Assembly: GCA_942492855.1 (NCBI GenBank)
Contig: OW818647.1
Coordinates: 3,410,001 to 3,474,000, forward strand
Reading direction: 5' to 3'
From: G963677485 sp942492855
Lineage (GTDB): Bacteria > Armatimonadota > HRBIN16
DNA: 64,000 bases
The stretch's first letter is position 1. Every line of letters starts with the position of its first letter. The notes beneath the pieces are model-generated. The model had not been told where the DNA came from, made no database searches, and was given only the letters and a program-made list of their open reading frames with translations. Of this stretch, positions 20,376-29,253 are shown one piece after another. The translations under genes were made by a program, and so were the position numbers.

Positions 20376-21422
20376 TCAGGCTACATGCACCAGCGAATGT
20401 AGATTGCGGCCAGCCGCCAGCGCGCGTTGGGCTTCGGGGCCAGAGAGCCCGAGGAGGGGCGTTCCGCGGTCGACCGTGGCCTGGTAGATAGCCTCCATGT
20501 CGTTGCATTCTGGCTGACTGAGGTTGATGGCGTAGAGGCCCTCCATGGTGGTAGCGATGGGTACGAAGTGGGCCCCTCGGCCGCAGAAGTGCATGGCACC
20601 TCCGCTAAACTCTGTCAGGAGACGCTGCTCGTAGGGCACGAAGAACTCCCGATACATGGCTGGCGAGAAGTTCATGGCCGAGTCATCCCGCAGCATCAAA
20701 CGGCCTTTAATCATCATGCCCCAGTGAACAGCCAAGCCGTCGACCCGGGGCGGCACGATCTTCTCCCAGGCGTGCATATACTCAGTATAGGTCTGTGTGA
20801 TCACACCTAATAACTCATGCAGCAGCTCGGGGTGCTCGTAGCTGTCCATGAAAATCCCGCTTCCCCATATCATCTCGGCCAGATCCATGGGCCCCTGCAT
20901 GTCGGGGTGGTAGATATGCACGCAGCGCGATATCTTGGGGTAGTTGCGGAACAGCTCCACATACCGTGCGCTGGTCTCCAGTGCCTGACCTCCCAATGAG
21001 CTGTGCAGGTTGGGCACACCGGCGTCTACAGCCGCACGGATCGCATCGATACCTTCCAGGGGCCAACTCGCCGGAAGGGTGTTCAGCGAATCGGCCATGC
21101 GGTAGAGCTTCACGCCAAACAACGAGGGGATGATGGGTGTGCCGTAGTTCGCGCGCACGTTCATCAGCGACCCGCCTGCGGCGGTCAGTTGCGCTGAGCA
21201 CGCCCCAAGCTGCTGCAGCACCATCGCCTCGAAGTCATCCAGAGCCTCGTTGACGGTGGGGTTAGGCCAGGGCAGCGACGGTGGTCGTGGTGTTGCCCTG
21301 CGTGGTGAGAAGAGATCGCTCTCAAATTGGCGGGTCGTGAACCTCAGCCACTCGTTGAACAGTGCGTCTTCTTCTTGCTCATTAATGCGCGATTCCAGGT
21401 CCTCAAGATAGGGTTGCAGCAT
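20376..21422 (-). CDS. Uroporphyrinogen decarboxylase-fold protein
   Basis: A 348-residue protein counted from the ATG at 21422, which has GCAGGAGTC just upstream; a longer reading to 21494 lacks such a site. The layout resembles the URO-D superfamily: VPNLHSSLGGQALETSARY, MDSYEHPELLHELLGVITQ, AMNFSPAMYREFFVPYEQRL, GAMHFCGRGAHFVPI and ECNDMEAIYQATVDR. Besides heme-pathway HemE, this fold includes corrinoid-dependent methyltransferases and uncharacterised proteins. The HCGG-like HFCGRG is close to the zinc/methyl-transfer region of MtaA-type proteins, so it is unlikely to be HemE itself. The substrate is unknown. Confidence 0.7.
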   Translation of the reverse strand: MLQPYLEDLESRINEQEEDALFNEWLRFTTRQFESDLFSPRRATPRPPSLPWPNPTVNEALDDFEAMVLQQLGACSAQLTAAGGSLMNVRANYGTPIIPSLFGVKLYRMADSLNTLPASWPLEGIDAIRAAVDAGVPNLHSSLGGQALETSARYVELFRNYPKISRCVHIYHPDMQGPMDLAEMIWGSGIFMDSYEHPELLHELLGVITQTYTEYMHAWEKIVPPRVDGLAVHWGMMIKGRLMLRDDSAMNFSPAMYREFFVPYEQRLLTEFSGGAMHFCGRGAHFVPIATTMEGLYAINLSQPECNDMEAIYQATVDRGTPLLGLSGPEAQRALAAGRNLHSLVHVA

Positions 21423-21549
21423 GGTCGACTCCTGCGGTGTATTTAGCGGTATGATACCACCGCTTTCGTGTTGATACCAGCGTGATAACGCCAAGCAATA
21501 GATGGGAAGGGTGTTAAGATATATATATCAACACATATGGAGGCCATAC

Positions 21550-22569
21550 ATGGCAATTGAGAGCCCATTAGGAAGTTTGTGTAAGGTTCTGAAGCAGTTA
21601 CGGGACTCTGCGAGTCGGCATGAAGAGGTCCTGAAGAGGAGTGAGGCCGCTACTCGAGCCACGCTGGTTGACCCGCTGCTGCGGGCACTGGGTTGGGATA
21701 TCACCGATGTGACAATGGTTGAAGTTGAAAAGACCAAGGGTGAGTTTCGGGCAGATTACGTATTACTGGATTCCCAGTCCAACATCAAGGCCATCATTGA
21801 AGCAAAGGCACTGGGTGAGACACTAACTGACCACAAGACCGTGGTCAAGTTGTTTAGTTATGCGGCGAATTTCCACTGCAACAGCGTGTTTATTACAGAT
21901 GGCAGGCATTGGCACCATTACACCGAGATGAACATCATGGATACTACGCCATCGCGAGTTTTGAAGATCAACAACGACGACTTGATTGATGTGGCAGCCT
22001 ATTTCGTGCAGAGGATTGATGCCTCATGGTATCGAAACCAGGTGGTATCGGACGATCCAACAATGCAGCTACGGCAACTACAGCAGCAACTAAACGAGAT
22101 GGCTGTGGAGTTGAAGGTGCTGAAACATGATATTAAGATGCCAAGTACAGAAGAGATTAAGGTAGTATGTGCTCCACCGACTCCAGAGAAATACGTTGCA
22201 ACGCAAGGTTGTGTCCCGCTAGAGCATCTGGGCGTAGTCAGGGGAACGTCTATCACAAAATGCTATTTGAATGAAAAAGAAGTTCCAGTGAAAAGCTGGA
22301 AGGACTTGCTCGAAGGTATTGTGCGCGAAGTACTCGTAGCTAATCCAACCTTGGAATTACCGCTTAAAGACGCCGCAGGAAAGAAGATTTACCTCCTGAG
22401 CTTGACACCACCAATAGAGGGTCGTGGCTTTAAGGAAATGATTTATAATGGAAGACGAGTGTATCTTTATACCCACTATAGTGCAGATAGTATAGTTAGT
22501 AACACTAAGTATATGTTGCAATACTTGCCCGAAAACCAGCGCAAGGTAGAAGTGCAGGTCGCAGAGTAG
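21550..22569 (+). CDS. Stand-alone type I restriction HsdR-N-like protein
   Basis: 339 residues from the ATG at 21550, which has GGAGG 6 bases upstream. The N-terminal 170 residues look like the PD-(D/E)xK domain of type I restriction R subunits (HSDR_N): SEAATRATLVDPLLRALGWD, then RADYVLLDSQSNIKAIIEAK with the D, E and K catalytic pattern, then VVKLFSYAANFHCNSVFITDG. A coiled-coil-like stretch (MQLRQLQQQLNEMAVELKVL) follows, then an unrecognised C-terminal domain. There is no helicase domain and no HsdM/HsdS nearby. Such solitary proteins are common and uncharacterised; a defence or DNA-binding role is possible but unproven. Confidence 0.7.
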   Translation: MAIESPLGSLCKVLKQLRDSASRHEEVLKRSEAATRATLVDPLLRALGWDITDVTMVEVEKTKGEFRADYVLLDSQSNIKAIIEAKALGETLTDHKTVVKLFSYAANFHCNSVFITDGRHWHHYTEMNIMDTTPSRVLKINNDDLIDVAAYFVQRIDASWYRNQVVSDDPTMQLRQLQQQLNEMAVELKVLKHDIKMPSTEEIKVVCAPPTPEKYVATQGCVPLEHLGVVRGTSITKCYLNEKEVPVKSWKDLLEGIVREVLVANPTLELPLKDAAGKKIYLLSLTPPIEGRGFKEMIYNGRRVYLYTHYSADSIVSNTKYMLQYLPENQRKVEVQVAE

Positions 22570-22587
22570 AAAGAGATAGGAATAGCC

Positions 22588-22782
22588 ATGCCAGTACCAG
22601 CACGCAGCGAGATCACACCCGGCAAGCGGGTGAGCATCGTAGAGAAGCAGAACCAGCCTTCTGGCCAACGCACGGAAGGCGTGGTGGCCCGGCTGCTGAC
22701 CAGCAGCGCGACGCACCCCCACGGCATCAAGGTGATGCTGACCGACGGGAAAGTGGGGCGTGTGCAGGCGATACTGGGGTAG
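22588..22782 (+). CDS. ywbE: YwbE family small protein
   Basis: 64 residues. The sequence (EITPGKRVSIVEKQNQPSG, then GVVARLLTSSATHPHGIKVM and DGKVGRVQAIL) matches the small conserved YwbE/DUF2196 family almost end to end, including the HPHGIKV signature. The fold is probably a small beta-barrel; the biological function is not established. It begins 18 bases after the HsdR-N-like gene. Confidence 0.88.
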   Translation: MPVPARSEITPGKRVSIVEKQNQPSGQRTEGVVARLLTSSATHPHGIKVMLTDGKVGRVQAILG

Positions 22783-22824
22783 GGGATTGTTGTGTGTGGG
22801 CAGGGACCTATTATTGTCGCCCTC

Positions 22825-22966
22825 GTCGCGCGCCCTGAAGGCAGTCCATTACCCACAAATCAAATACTCACCGCCGCGCCCTGAAGGACACGGCTTATTA
22901 TCCACAAATCCAGATTGGGATCGTATCGACCATGTGCCGCGACATAAATGTCTCGGCTATTGATCA
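22825..22966. repeat. REP-like repeats left of the IS110 transposase
   Basis: Two partial direct copies of GCGCCCTGAAGG (near 22829 and 22876), each followed by an ACCCACAAAT/TCCACAAAT phrase, and a hairpin CCGCGACATAAATGTCTCGG (22937-22956). The reverse complements of both phrases appear right of the transposase (24867-24947): ATTTGTGGGTAATGGACTG and AATAGCCGAGACATCTATGT. The flanks are therefore inverted relative to each other. Confidence 0.65.
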
Positions 22967-24770
22967 ACAAGCACCCGCCCGTGCCTACCCGGCAGCCCAT
23001 ACTGTAACTGATGCGTTTCAGGTACATTAAGAACGCACATCTCTTGACAGCATCCCCGATCGGTCTTTGGTGCATAATAGCCCGTCAACAAGCATGGGGC
23101 GGAAAGGTGGCTGATCAGCCAGATGGTGTCGCGCTCGGTGGCGAACCCGAGTGAACCCGATTACAAGATTTCACGTATATGCCTTTCCGGCTCGAGATGT
23201 GCTCATATTTCTATGTGTGAGGATCAAACAATGGCACACCACTCTCAGAAAGACCTCTCACCTGTAGAGGCCCAGCCTCCTTCCCACTCCCTATCATTGC
23301 ACCGCGTTCCTACCCCTCGGTTCTTAGCTCATTACCCGACAGAGGATCTCCATGTGATCCACCGCAATGCAGCGGGCATTGACCTAGCAGGACGCGGTTC
23401 ACACTACATCGCTCTAGAGATCAGTGAGACAGAGCTTGAGGTCATAGAGGTGGGCGGAATGACGCCGGATATGATCGCATGGGTTGCCTATCTCAAGTCA
23501 CATAACGTGACTACAGTGGCGATGGAAGCAACTGGTGTCTACTGGATACCGGTGTACGATGCTCTGGAGAAGGCCGGCATCGAAGTATTTCTGGTGAACC
23601 CAAGCCATGCTAAGAATGTTCCTGGACGCCCGAAAGATGACAAGCTAGACGCACGTTGGTTACAGAAGCTGCATAAATTTGGCTTGCTTGCGGCCTCGTT
23701 TCGCCCGAGCGAAGACATTCGCCCGTTGCTAGAACTCTGGCACCAACGAATTAAACAAGTGGAATTCTGCGGTGATGCGGTCCGTCGCCAGCAGAGGGCT
23801 CTGGATATGATGAATCTGCGCCCGCACCAGTTAATAAGCGACCTGGATGGAGTGACAGGTCAGCGTATCGTGGATGCGATCGTGGATGGAGAGCGTGATC
23901 CAGTCAAACTGGCGTCATATCGCGATCATCGTTGTCACTGCACCGATGAAGAACTGTACGCGGCTTTGACAGGGTATTACCAACCCCACCTGGTGTTTGC
24001 TCTCAAGATAGCCCGAAATGACCATCTTTTCCATCAGGCTCAAATCGCTCAGATCGATGCTCAGATATTACAGCATCTTACTGCGATCATGCCTGAGAAT
24101 GATGATGAGATCACAGAAGCTGTCAGCTTGGATACCCACCCAGTCAACCAGGGAAAACATCCACCGCCATTTAATGCTGGTGCGATGGTGACACTGTTTC
24201 TGGGTGTAGACCCAACCAAGCTACCAGGAATCGGCGGTCTCACAGCTCTGGGCCTTCTGTCTTTGTTAGGCTACGACATGGACAAGTGGAAAACAGATCG
24301 ACATTTCGGGTCATACCTTGGGCTTGCGCCGGTTCAGAAGATCAGCGGAGGTAAACAGCTATCGAGCCGTACCCGGCCTGGCATACATCCTGCGGCCGTT
24401 CTGTTTCTGCAGTCGGCCGTTGCGACTATACGTTCTGATAATGCTTACGGTGCTTTCTATAGACGCTTAGCGGCTCGCATTAGCAAACCCAAAGCTCTCT
24501 ATGCCACGGCATACAAAATTGCTAGGATGTATTACCATCTGCTAAAAGACGGCCAGCAATACGTTGATCTTGGGGTTCAGGATTACGAAGCGAGGTCTCA
24601 TGCTCATCAAGTCGCAGCCATGAGAAAGAGGGCCAAGAAGTTAGGTTTCGATCTGATCGAAGCCGTCTGACCATATAATTTTCGATGCTCTCAAGCACAA
24701 CTTAATCGGAGAAGTGCATATGCAGCTCCGACAGGCATTTTATACCCAATAGGTGGTAGGATAGCCGTAT
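22967..24770 (+). mobile_element. IS110-family insertion sequence (limits uncertain)
   Basis: The element is defined by its transposase. IS110 elements lack long terminal inverted repeats and usually make no clear target duplication, so the ends cannot be read directly. I place them between the REP-like blocks on either side. About 260 bases of non-coding sequence precede the transposase start, the position where IS110-group elements encode a bridge RNA. A TTGACA at about 23044 and a TAATAG-like box further on could drive such an RNA. Confidence 0.5.
23231..24670 (+). CDS. IS110-family transposase (DEDD recombinase)
   Basis: 479 residues from the ATG at 23231; in-frame upstream codons reach 23123 but look non-coding. 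The N-terminal RuvC-like DEDD domain shows GIDLAGRGSHYIALE (D51), AMEATGVYWIPVYDAL (E99) and GRPKDDKLDARWLQ (D137/D140). The C-terminal transposase_20 domain has LPGIGGLTALGLLSLLGYDM, FGSYLGLAP, and a serine-containing QLSSRTRPGIHPAAVLFLQSA, then YKIARMYYHLL. The reading frame is intact, so it could be active. IS110 recombinases use a bridge RNA to select targets, often repeated sequences such as REPs. Confidence 0.93.
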   Translation: MAHHSQKDLSPVEAQPPSHSLSLHRVPTPRFLAHYPTEDLHVIHRNAAGIDLAGRGSHYIALEISETELEVIEVGGMTPDMIAWVAYLKSHNVTTVAMEATGVYWIPVYDALEKAGIEVFLVNPSHAKNVPGRPKDDKLDARWLQKLHKFGLLAASFRPSEDIRPLLELWHQRIKQVEFCGDAVRRQQRALDMMNLRPHQLISDLDGVTGQRIVDAIVDGERDPVKLASYRDHRCHCTDEELYAALTGYYQPHLVFALKIARNDHLFHQAQIAQIDAQILQHLTAIMPENDDEITEAVSLDTHPVNQGKHPPPFNAGAMVTLFLGVDPTKLPGIGGLTALGLLSLLGYDMDKWKTDRHFGSYLGLAPVQKISGGKQLSSRTRPGIHPAAVLFLQSAVATIRSDNAYGAFYRRLAARISKPKALYATAYKIARMYYHLLKDGQQYVDLGVQDYEARSHAHQVAAMRKRAKKLGFDLIEAV

Positions 24771-24784
24771 AAAGGTTACTTACA

Positions 24785-24947
24785 AGCCCGCTAAACCGGG
24801 CTGCGGAGCTCCTTGCCGACAAAGATAACGTTAATGAAGACTGCTTCAGCAGTCTTGGTGTTCAATAGCCGAGACATCTATGTCGCGGAATCGGCGTCTA
24901 CTGGCTCCGCAGATATTTGTGGGTAATGGACTGGGGCTTTCAGCCCG
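24785..24947. repeat. REP-like hairpin cluster right of the IS110 transposase
   Basis: Four hairpins in 160 bases: AGCCCG-CTAAAC-CGGGCT (24785-24802), AAGACTGC-TTCA-GCAGTCTT (24837-24856), GCCGAGACATCTATGTCGCGG (24868-24888) and GGGCT-TTC-AGCCC (24933-24945). They share the CTGCTTCAGCAG/TCAATAGCC layout seen at 27-77 and inverted copies of phrases left of the transposase. The rest of the gap to 25043 shows no gene. Confidence 0.65.
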
Positions 24948-25043
24948 CGGCCGTTGGCGTCATCGATTGATTTGCCAGCAGATAGTGATGGCAATAGACA
25001 AATGCAAACCAAGGGGCGCAGAAACTGCGCCCCCTGTGTTGGT

Positions 25044-26855
25044 TTAGTGCCGGAACATGCTCTCAATTTCGTGAGAGTATTTCTTGCGGATTTCGTGGCG
25101 TCTGGTCTTTAGTGTGGGGGTGAGTTCTCCGCCATCGACCGTGAAGTCATTTGGCAGCAGCTTGAACTTCTTCACACGCTCGAAGTCCGCCAGTTGGCTG
25201 GAGCGTTGCTCAAGCTCCTTCCGTATGTGCTTAATGACATCGGGGTTCTGGAGTAGCAGTTCGTAGCTGTCGCATTGAATCCGCTGCCGTTTAGCCCACT
25301 CTTCGATTTGGGACCTGTCGAGGGTGATAAGTGCTACCAGTGTGACCTGCTCGTCGCCGAACAGCACGATCTCCTTGATGTATGGCGACTGCCTGAGGTC
25401 GCTCTCCACCACCTGCGGAGCCACGTTCTTGCCGTTGGCTAGCACGATGATCTCTTTCTTGCGGCCGACGATGCGAATGATACCCTCTTCGTCTATGGAG
25501 CCCAGATCGCCAGTGTGCAGCCAGCCCTCGGAGTCAATGGCCTCGGCGGTGGCTTCGGGGCGGTTATGGTAGCCCTTCATGATGTTTTCACCACGGGCCA
25601 GCAGCTCACCGTCATCGGCAATCCGTATCTCTACGCCAGGTATCGGCTTGCCGATGGTACCCGGTCGGTAGATGTCGCTGGTACCTACAGTTAACACCGG
25701 CGAGGTTTCGGTGAGTCCATACCCCTCAATGAAGGGGATGCCCAGCGACAGGAAAAGATACGCCGTCTCGGTATCGATGGCTGCTCCTCCAGAGATAAAG
25801 AAGCGCAGGTTCCCGCCGGTAAACTCACGGGTCTTGCTTAGCGCAGCTTTGTCGGCGGTGCGGAACAGCATCTCCTGGGGTTTGCTCAGGGTGCCTTCAC
25901 GCTTCGCCTGCCAGGTGGCACGCCCGATTTTCAGCGACCACTGGAACGCCTTCTGCTGTGCCAGAGGCAGCCGACGGACTTTGTCAAACATATGCGCTTT
26001 GATGCTCTCGAAGAAGCGTGGGACAGCCATCATGACGGTGGGTTTCACTATTTGCAGGTCTTCGGCCACCGTGAAAAGGCTTCGGCAATAGATGATGTGG
26101 GCACCGACGGCCATAGGCACGTAGTGACCACCGGTTCGTTCAAATACATGGCTAAGAGGTAAAAATGAGAGGAATGTGTCTTCAGGCACAGGATAAATGA
26201 CTTGGAAGATGGACTTCAAGTCGGAGACAATGTTGTGATGAGTCAACATCACGCCTTTTGGTAGACCAGTTGTGCCACTTGTGTAGATGATTGTGGCCAG
26301 TTGGTCAGCATCTACCTTAGCGATTTGTTGAGCGAACTGCTCGTCGGAAGGGGCAGAGCTGCTGCCTGATTCCTGCAGATCACTCCACAATAACACATCA
26401 CTGGGACGGTCTGCGTAGTCGTCAAATACCACCACTCGCTTGACTGATGGGACCTGCTTCTGCACCTCAAGAGCCTTTACGACCAGATCCTTGTTACTGG
26501 CAAAGATTGTGGTGGCTTGCGAGTCGGAAGCTAGATGGACGATCTGCCCGATGGGCAGTGTGGTGTATACAGGAACGAGTATGGCCCCAAGGCAAAGCAT
26601 CGCTAAGTCGGTGATAGCCCATTCCTTGCGGTTCTCGGCAATGATCAGTGCTGGTGTGGCTGAGCCTATGCCTAACTGCGAAAGTCCGTTGGCTAAACAC
26701 TTAACCTGACGTCCATATTCGCGGTATGTGATCGACTGGATTGTTTTGTCTACGATCCGGCCCAGGGCGGGCTGATCGGGTGTGCTCCGCACGACATTCC
26801 AGAAGATCTCACACAGGGTGTTCCCTGGCACCACGGCCTGTTGTGAGGTGGACAT
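25044..26855 (-). CDS. Long-chain fatty acid--CoA ligase (AMP-forming)
   Basis: 603 residues from the ATG at 26855; the longer reading to 26939 would run into the yjbQ coding end. It is an ANL-superfamily adenylating enzyme. The P-loop IIYTSGTTGLPKGVMLTHHN, the motif SFLPLSHVFERTGG, EGYGLTETSPVLTV, GWLHTGDLGSIDEEGIIRIVGRKK and the C-terminal lysine region TLKTRRHEIRKKY are all present. These match FadD15/long-chain acyl-CoA synthetases, which activate fatty acids for degradation or lipid synthesis. A weak AGGAG lies about 13 bases upstream. It starts 8 bases after the yjbQ stop codon, so the two form an operon. Confidence 0.93.
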   Translation of the reverse strand: MSTSQQAVVPGNTLCEIFWNVVRSTPDQPALGRIVDKTIQSITYREYGRQVKCLANGLSQLGIGSATPALIIAENRKEWAITDLAMLCLGAILVPVYTTLPIGQIVHLASDSQATTIFASNKDLVVKALEVQKQVPSVKRVVVFDDYADRPSDVLLWSDLQESGSSSAPSDEQFAQQIAKVDADQLATIIYTSGTTGLPKGVMLTHHNIVSDLKSIFQVIYPVPEDTFLSFLPLSHVFERTGGHYVPMAVGAHIIYCRSLFTVAEDLQIVKPTVMMAVPRFFESIKAHMFDKVRRLPLAQQKAFQWSLKIGRATWQAKREGTLSKPQEMLFRTADKAALSKTREFTGGNLRFFISGGAAIDTETAYLFLSLGIPFIEGYGLTETSPVLTVGTSDIYRPGTIGKPIPGVEIRIADDGELLARGENIMKGYHNRPEATAEAIDSEGWLHTGDLGSIDEEGIIRIVGRKKEIIVLANGKNVAPQVVESDLRQSPYIKEIVLFGDEQVTLVALITLDRSQIEEWAKRQRIQCDSYELLLQNPDVIKHIRKELEQRSSQLADFERVKKFKLLPNDFTVDGGELTPTLKTRRHEIRKKYSHEIESMFRH

Positions 26856-26863
26856 ATGAAATT

Positions 26864-27277
26864 TTAGTCTCCTATGGCTTTTATGATTATTCTTTTTCGG
26901 CGCATTCCGTCGAATTCGGCGTAGTATATCTGCTGCCACGTGCCCAGGTCCAAAGAGCCTTGTGTGATGGGCACGATGACTTCATGGTGAAGAAGCAGGC
27001 ATTTCAGATGGGCATCACCGTTATCTTCACCGGTGTTATGGTGCAGGTAGTTGGGATTCGCGGGGGCGAGTTTTTCAAGCCACTCGTCGATGTCGTGGAT
27101 TAACCCGTCTTCCGCGTCGTTTACGTATACAGCGGCGGTTATGTGCATGGCACTCACCAGCACAAACCCCTCGCGTATGCCGCATTCCCGAACCAGGTTG
27201 CTGACTTCATTGGTGATATTGATGTATTCACGACGTTTAGTCGTGTTGATATATAGATACTTTGTTGCAGATTTCAT
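26864..27277 (-). CDS. yjbQ: YjbQ/UPF0047 family protein
   Basis: 137 residues, the usual family length. Signatures are TNEVSNLVRECGIREGFVLV, HITAAVYVNDAEDGL, NYLHHNTGEDNGDAHLKCLL and GTWQQIYYAEFDG with a basic end. The family (secondary thiamine-phosphate synthase-like) forms a small trimeric barrel; thiamine phosphate synthase side activity has been reported, but the cellular role is unclear. First gene of a two-gene unit with the acyl-CoA ligase. Confidence 0.92.
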   Translation of the reverse strand: MKSATKYLYINTTKRREYINITNEVSNLVRECGIREGFVLVSAMHITAAVYVNDAEDGLIHDIDEWLEKLAPANPNYLHHNTGEDNGDAHLKCLLLHHEVIVPITQGSLDLGTWQQIYYAEFDGMRRKRIIIKAIGD

Positions 27278-27444
27278 GGTGGAAGGCTCCTATCACATAC
27301 AGGTTGCAGATCGATTGTTGCGCTACGACCACCACTCGGTATAAGTGAGGGTTGCAAAATACTTCCTGTTTATTCTACCAGCACATAGCTTACAGATTTG
27401 CGCATTATTACCAAGATGGCGTACATATATATATGGGTGATTAG

Positions 27445-28494
27445 ATGCGAATATTAGACAGCCGAAAATCTGTTATCCTTCAGGCGATTATTAACGACTA
27501 TGTCCATTCTGCAGAACCTGTGGGTTCCAGCGGGCTGGTTGAACGCTATCCCCTGGGTGTTCGGGCAGCCACTGTACGCAATGAGATGGCTGAGATGAGC
27601 GACCTTGGCTACCTTCTACAGCCACATACCAGTGCTGGACGTATCCCGTCGTGTATGGGATACCGTTACTATGTCGACCGCCTGATGCTCACGCAACCCC
27701 CGTCCGAGTATCCTGAACTTAGTGACATCAGCACGATGAGCCTGCATGACCCGAACATTGGCGAAATTGACTGGCTGTTGGCCGCCACATGCAAATTGCT
27801 GGCGGATGCTACTCACACCGCTTGTGTGGCCACGGCCCCTCATGGACGTAGCGGTTCGATCAAAGAGGTGATCCTGACCAAACCATCAACGGACAAGCTG
27901 GTGATGGTGGTTATTGCCGATTCTGGCATGGTCGAACACAGGCTCATCACGCTGGAGACCGTCCTGACGCAGCCGCAGCTATCCACCCTTAACCAGTTAG
28001 GTAACTACAACTGGGCAGGCAAGACTATTGATGAGATCATGACGGGTTCCATCGCGATTCCTAATGAACTGCATCACTTGGAGTCCGTTTGGCGGATGGT
28101 TGAGGCGGCGATGGAGAGTTGTGTGCAGGCCTTAAGCCGGCAAAGGATGTTTTGGGATGGTCTGCAATACCTGCTCGAACAGCCTGAGTTTCAGTCCTCT
28201 GACCGGCTGAGCCCAGTGATGGAGCTGTTCAGTGACACCGGGGCTATGGCTAAGCTGCTGCACCAACTGACCTTACCACCCAAAGCTCATACCACCATCG
28301 GCGATGAAAACCCCTTAGAGAAACTGCGACACTTCAGCTTTGTGGTGACAACCTACCAAGCTGGTGACAGGCGTATGGGGCAACTATGCGTTCTTGGTCC
28401 TACCCGCATGAACTACCCCATCGCTATTGCCGCAGTGGAAGCGATTGCTCAGGCGCTGTCCAAATTGATGGACAAAATGAGCATCGCCGATTGA
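27445..28494 (+). CDS. hrcA: Heat-inducible transcription repressor HrcA
   Basis: 349 residues, in the normal range for HrcA. The N-terminal winged helix (SRKSVILQAIINDYVHSAEP, VGSSGLVERYPLGVRAATVR, NEMAEMSDLGYLLQPHTSAG, RIPSCMGYRYYVDRLM) is textbook HrcA. The rest has the GAF-like dimerisation core, ending in FVVTTYQAGDRRMGQLCVLGPTRMNYPIA. HrcA represses chaperone operons through CIRCE sites; I did not find a CIRCE (TTAGCACTC-N9-GAGTGCTAA) in the gap upstream. The start is ATG at 27445 with a poor ribosome site. grpE follows 67 bases downstream. Confidence 0.95.
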   Translation: MRILDSRKSVILQAIINDYVHSAEPVGSSGLVERYPLGVRAATVRNEMAEMSDLGYLLQPHTSAGRIPSCMGYRYYVDRLMLTQPPSEYPELSDISTMSLHDPNIGEIDWLLAATCKLLADATHTACVATAPHGRSGSIKEVILTKPSTDKLVMVVIADSGMVEHRLITLETVLTQPQLSTLNQLGNYNWAGKTIDEIMTGSIAIPNELHHLESVWRMVEAAMESCVQALSRQRMFWDGLQYLLEQPEFQSSDRLSPVMELFSDTGAMAKLLHQLTLPPKAHTTIGDENPLEKLRHFSFVVTTYQAGDRRMGQLCVLGPTRMNYPIAIAAVEAIAQALSKLMDKMSIAD

Positions 28495-28561
28495 GTGCCT
28501 TTTCTGTATCGTTGGTACAATGTAAATAGTAGCAAACACAGGAATTGGTCAGGAGATACAA

Positions 28562-29155
28562 ATGAAACGCAATACAAAAAAAACTAACAATCCAGATACG
28601 GTCGTTGATAACACTTCAGAGCAGGTTGCGGCAGATACCGCCGCTTCAGATATAAACCAAACAGATGAAACCTCTGCCGTGGATGTGGCCCAGCTACAAG
28701 CCGACCTGGCTGAGATGAGTGCCAAGGTTGACCAGTTGAACGACGCTTATTTGCGGCAGGTGGCTGACTATCAAAACCTGAAGCGCCGCACACAGCAACA
28801 GATGGATGAGATCGGGCAGTATAAGCTGGAGGGTTTCGTCAAGAAGCTGCTCGGTGTCGTAGACAACTTTGAGCGTGCGATGCAGGTCGATACTGAGACC
28901 GCTTCCGTCGCCTCGGTGCTTGAGGGTATCACGATGGTTCGTGCTCAGCTCATGAAGATTCTGACCGATGAGGGCGTGGAGATCATCGAAACTGAAGGCG
29001 TTGCCTTTGACCCGAACCGACATGAAGCGATGATGCGTGTTCCTGCCGAAGAGGGTGTTGAAGATGATACCATCGTGATGGAGCTGGAACGCGGATACAC
29101 ATTGAATAAGCGCGTGATCAGGGCCAGCAAGGTGGGTGTGGCCAAGGCAGATTAG
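28562..29155 (+). CDS. grpE: Nucleotide exchange factor GrpE
   Basis: 197 residues. An acidic low-complexity N-terminus is followed by a long coiled coil (LQADLAEMSAKVDQLNDAYL, RQVADYQNLKRRTQQQMDEI) and the beta-domain signature MRVPAEEGVEDDTIVMELER with GYTLNKRVIRASKVGVAK. GrpE releases ADP from DnaK. A ribosome site TCAGGAGAT lies 7 bases before the ATG. A strong hairpin follows and dnaK/dnaJ are not adjacent, so the classical hrcA-grpE-dnaK-dnaJ operon is split here. Confidence 0.95.
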   Translation: MKRNTKKTNNPDTVVDNTSEQVAADTAASDINQTDETSAVDVAQLQADLAEMSAKVDQLNDAYLRQVADYQNLKRRTQQQMDEIGQYKLEGFVKKLLGVVDNFERAMQVDTETASVASVLEGITMVRAQLMKILTDEGVEIIETEGVAFDPNRHEAMMRVPAEEGVEDDTIVMELERGYTLNKRVIRASKVGVAKAD

Positions 29156-29184
29156 GCAATCTGTTATTGGTCTTGATATCATGG

Positions 29185-29220
29185 TACACAGGCCTGTTAG
29201 TTCAGGCCTGTGTATTTTAG
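29185..29220 (+). terminator. Terminator after grpE
   Basis: A perfect 12-bp stem (TACACAGGCCTG at 29185-29196, CAGGCCTGTGTA at 29203-29214) with loop TTAGTT, followed by TTTTAGTTTC. It separates hrcA-grpE from glmM. Confidence 0.85.
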
Positions 29221-29253
29221 TTTCTGAGAATATGGATTTATACGAGGTGATTT

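Noticed and set aside
20376..21422. HemE, uroporphyrinogen decarboxylase
   Set aside because: The protein has the fold but lacks the usual HemE N-terminal RQAGR-type motif and no heme genes are nearby.
27278..27444. CIRCE operator upstream of hrcA
   Set aside because: No TTAGCACTC-N9-GAGTGCTAA or close variant could be found in the gap.
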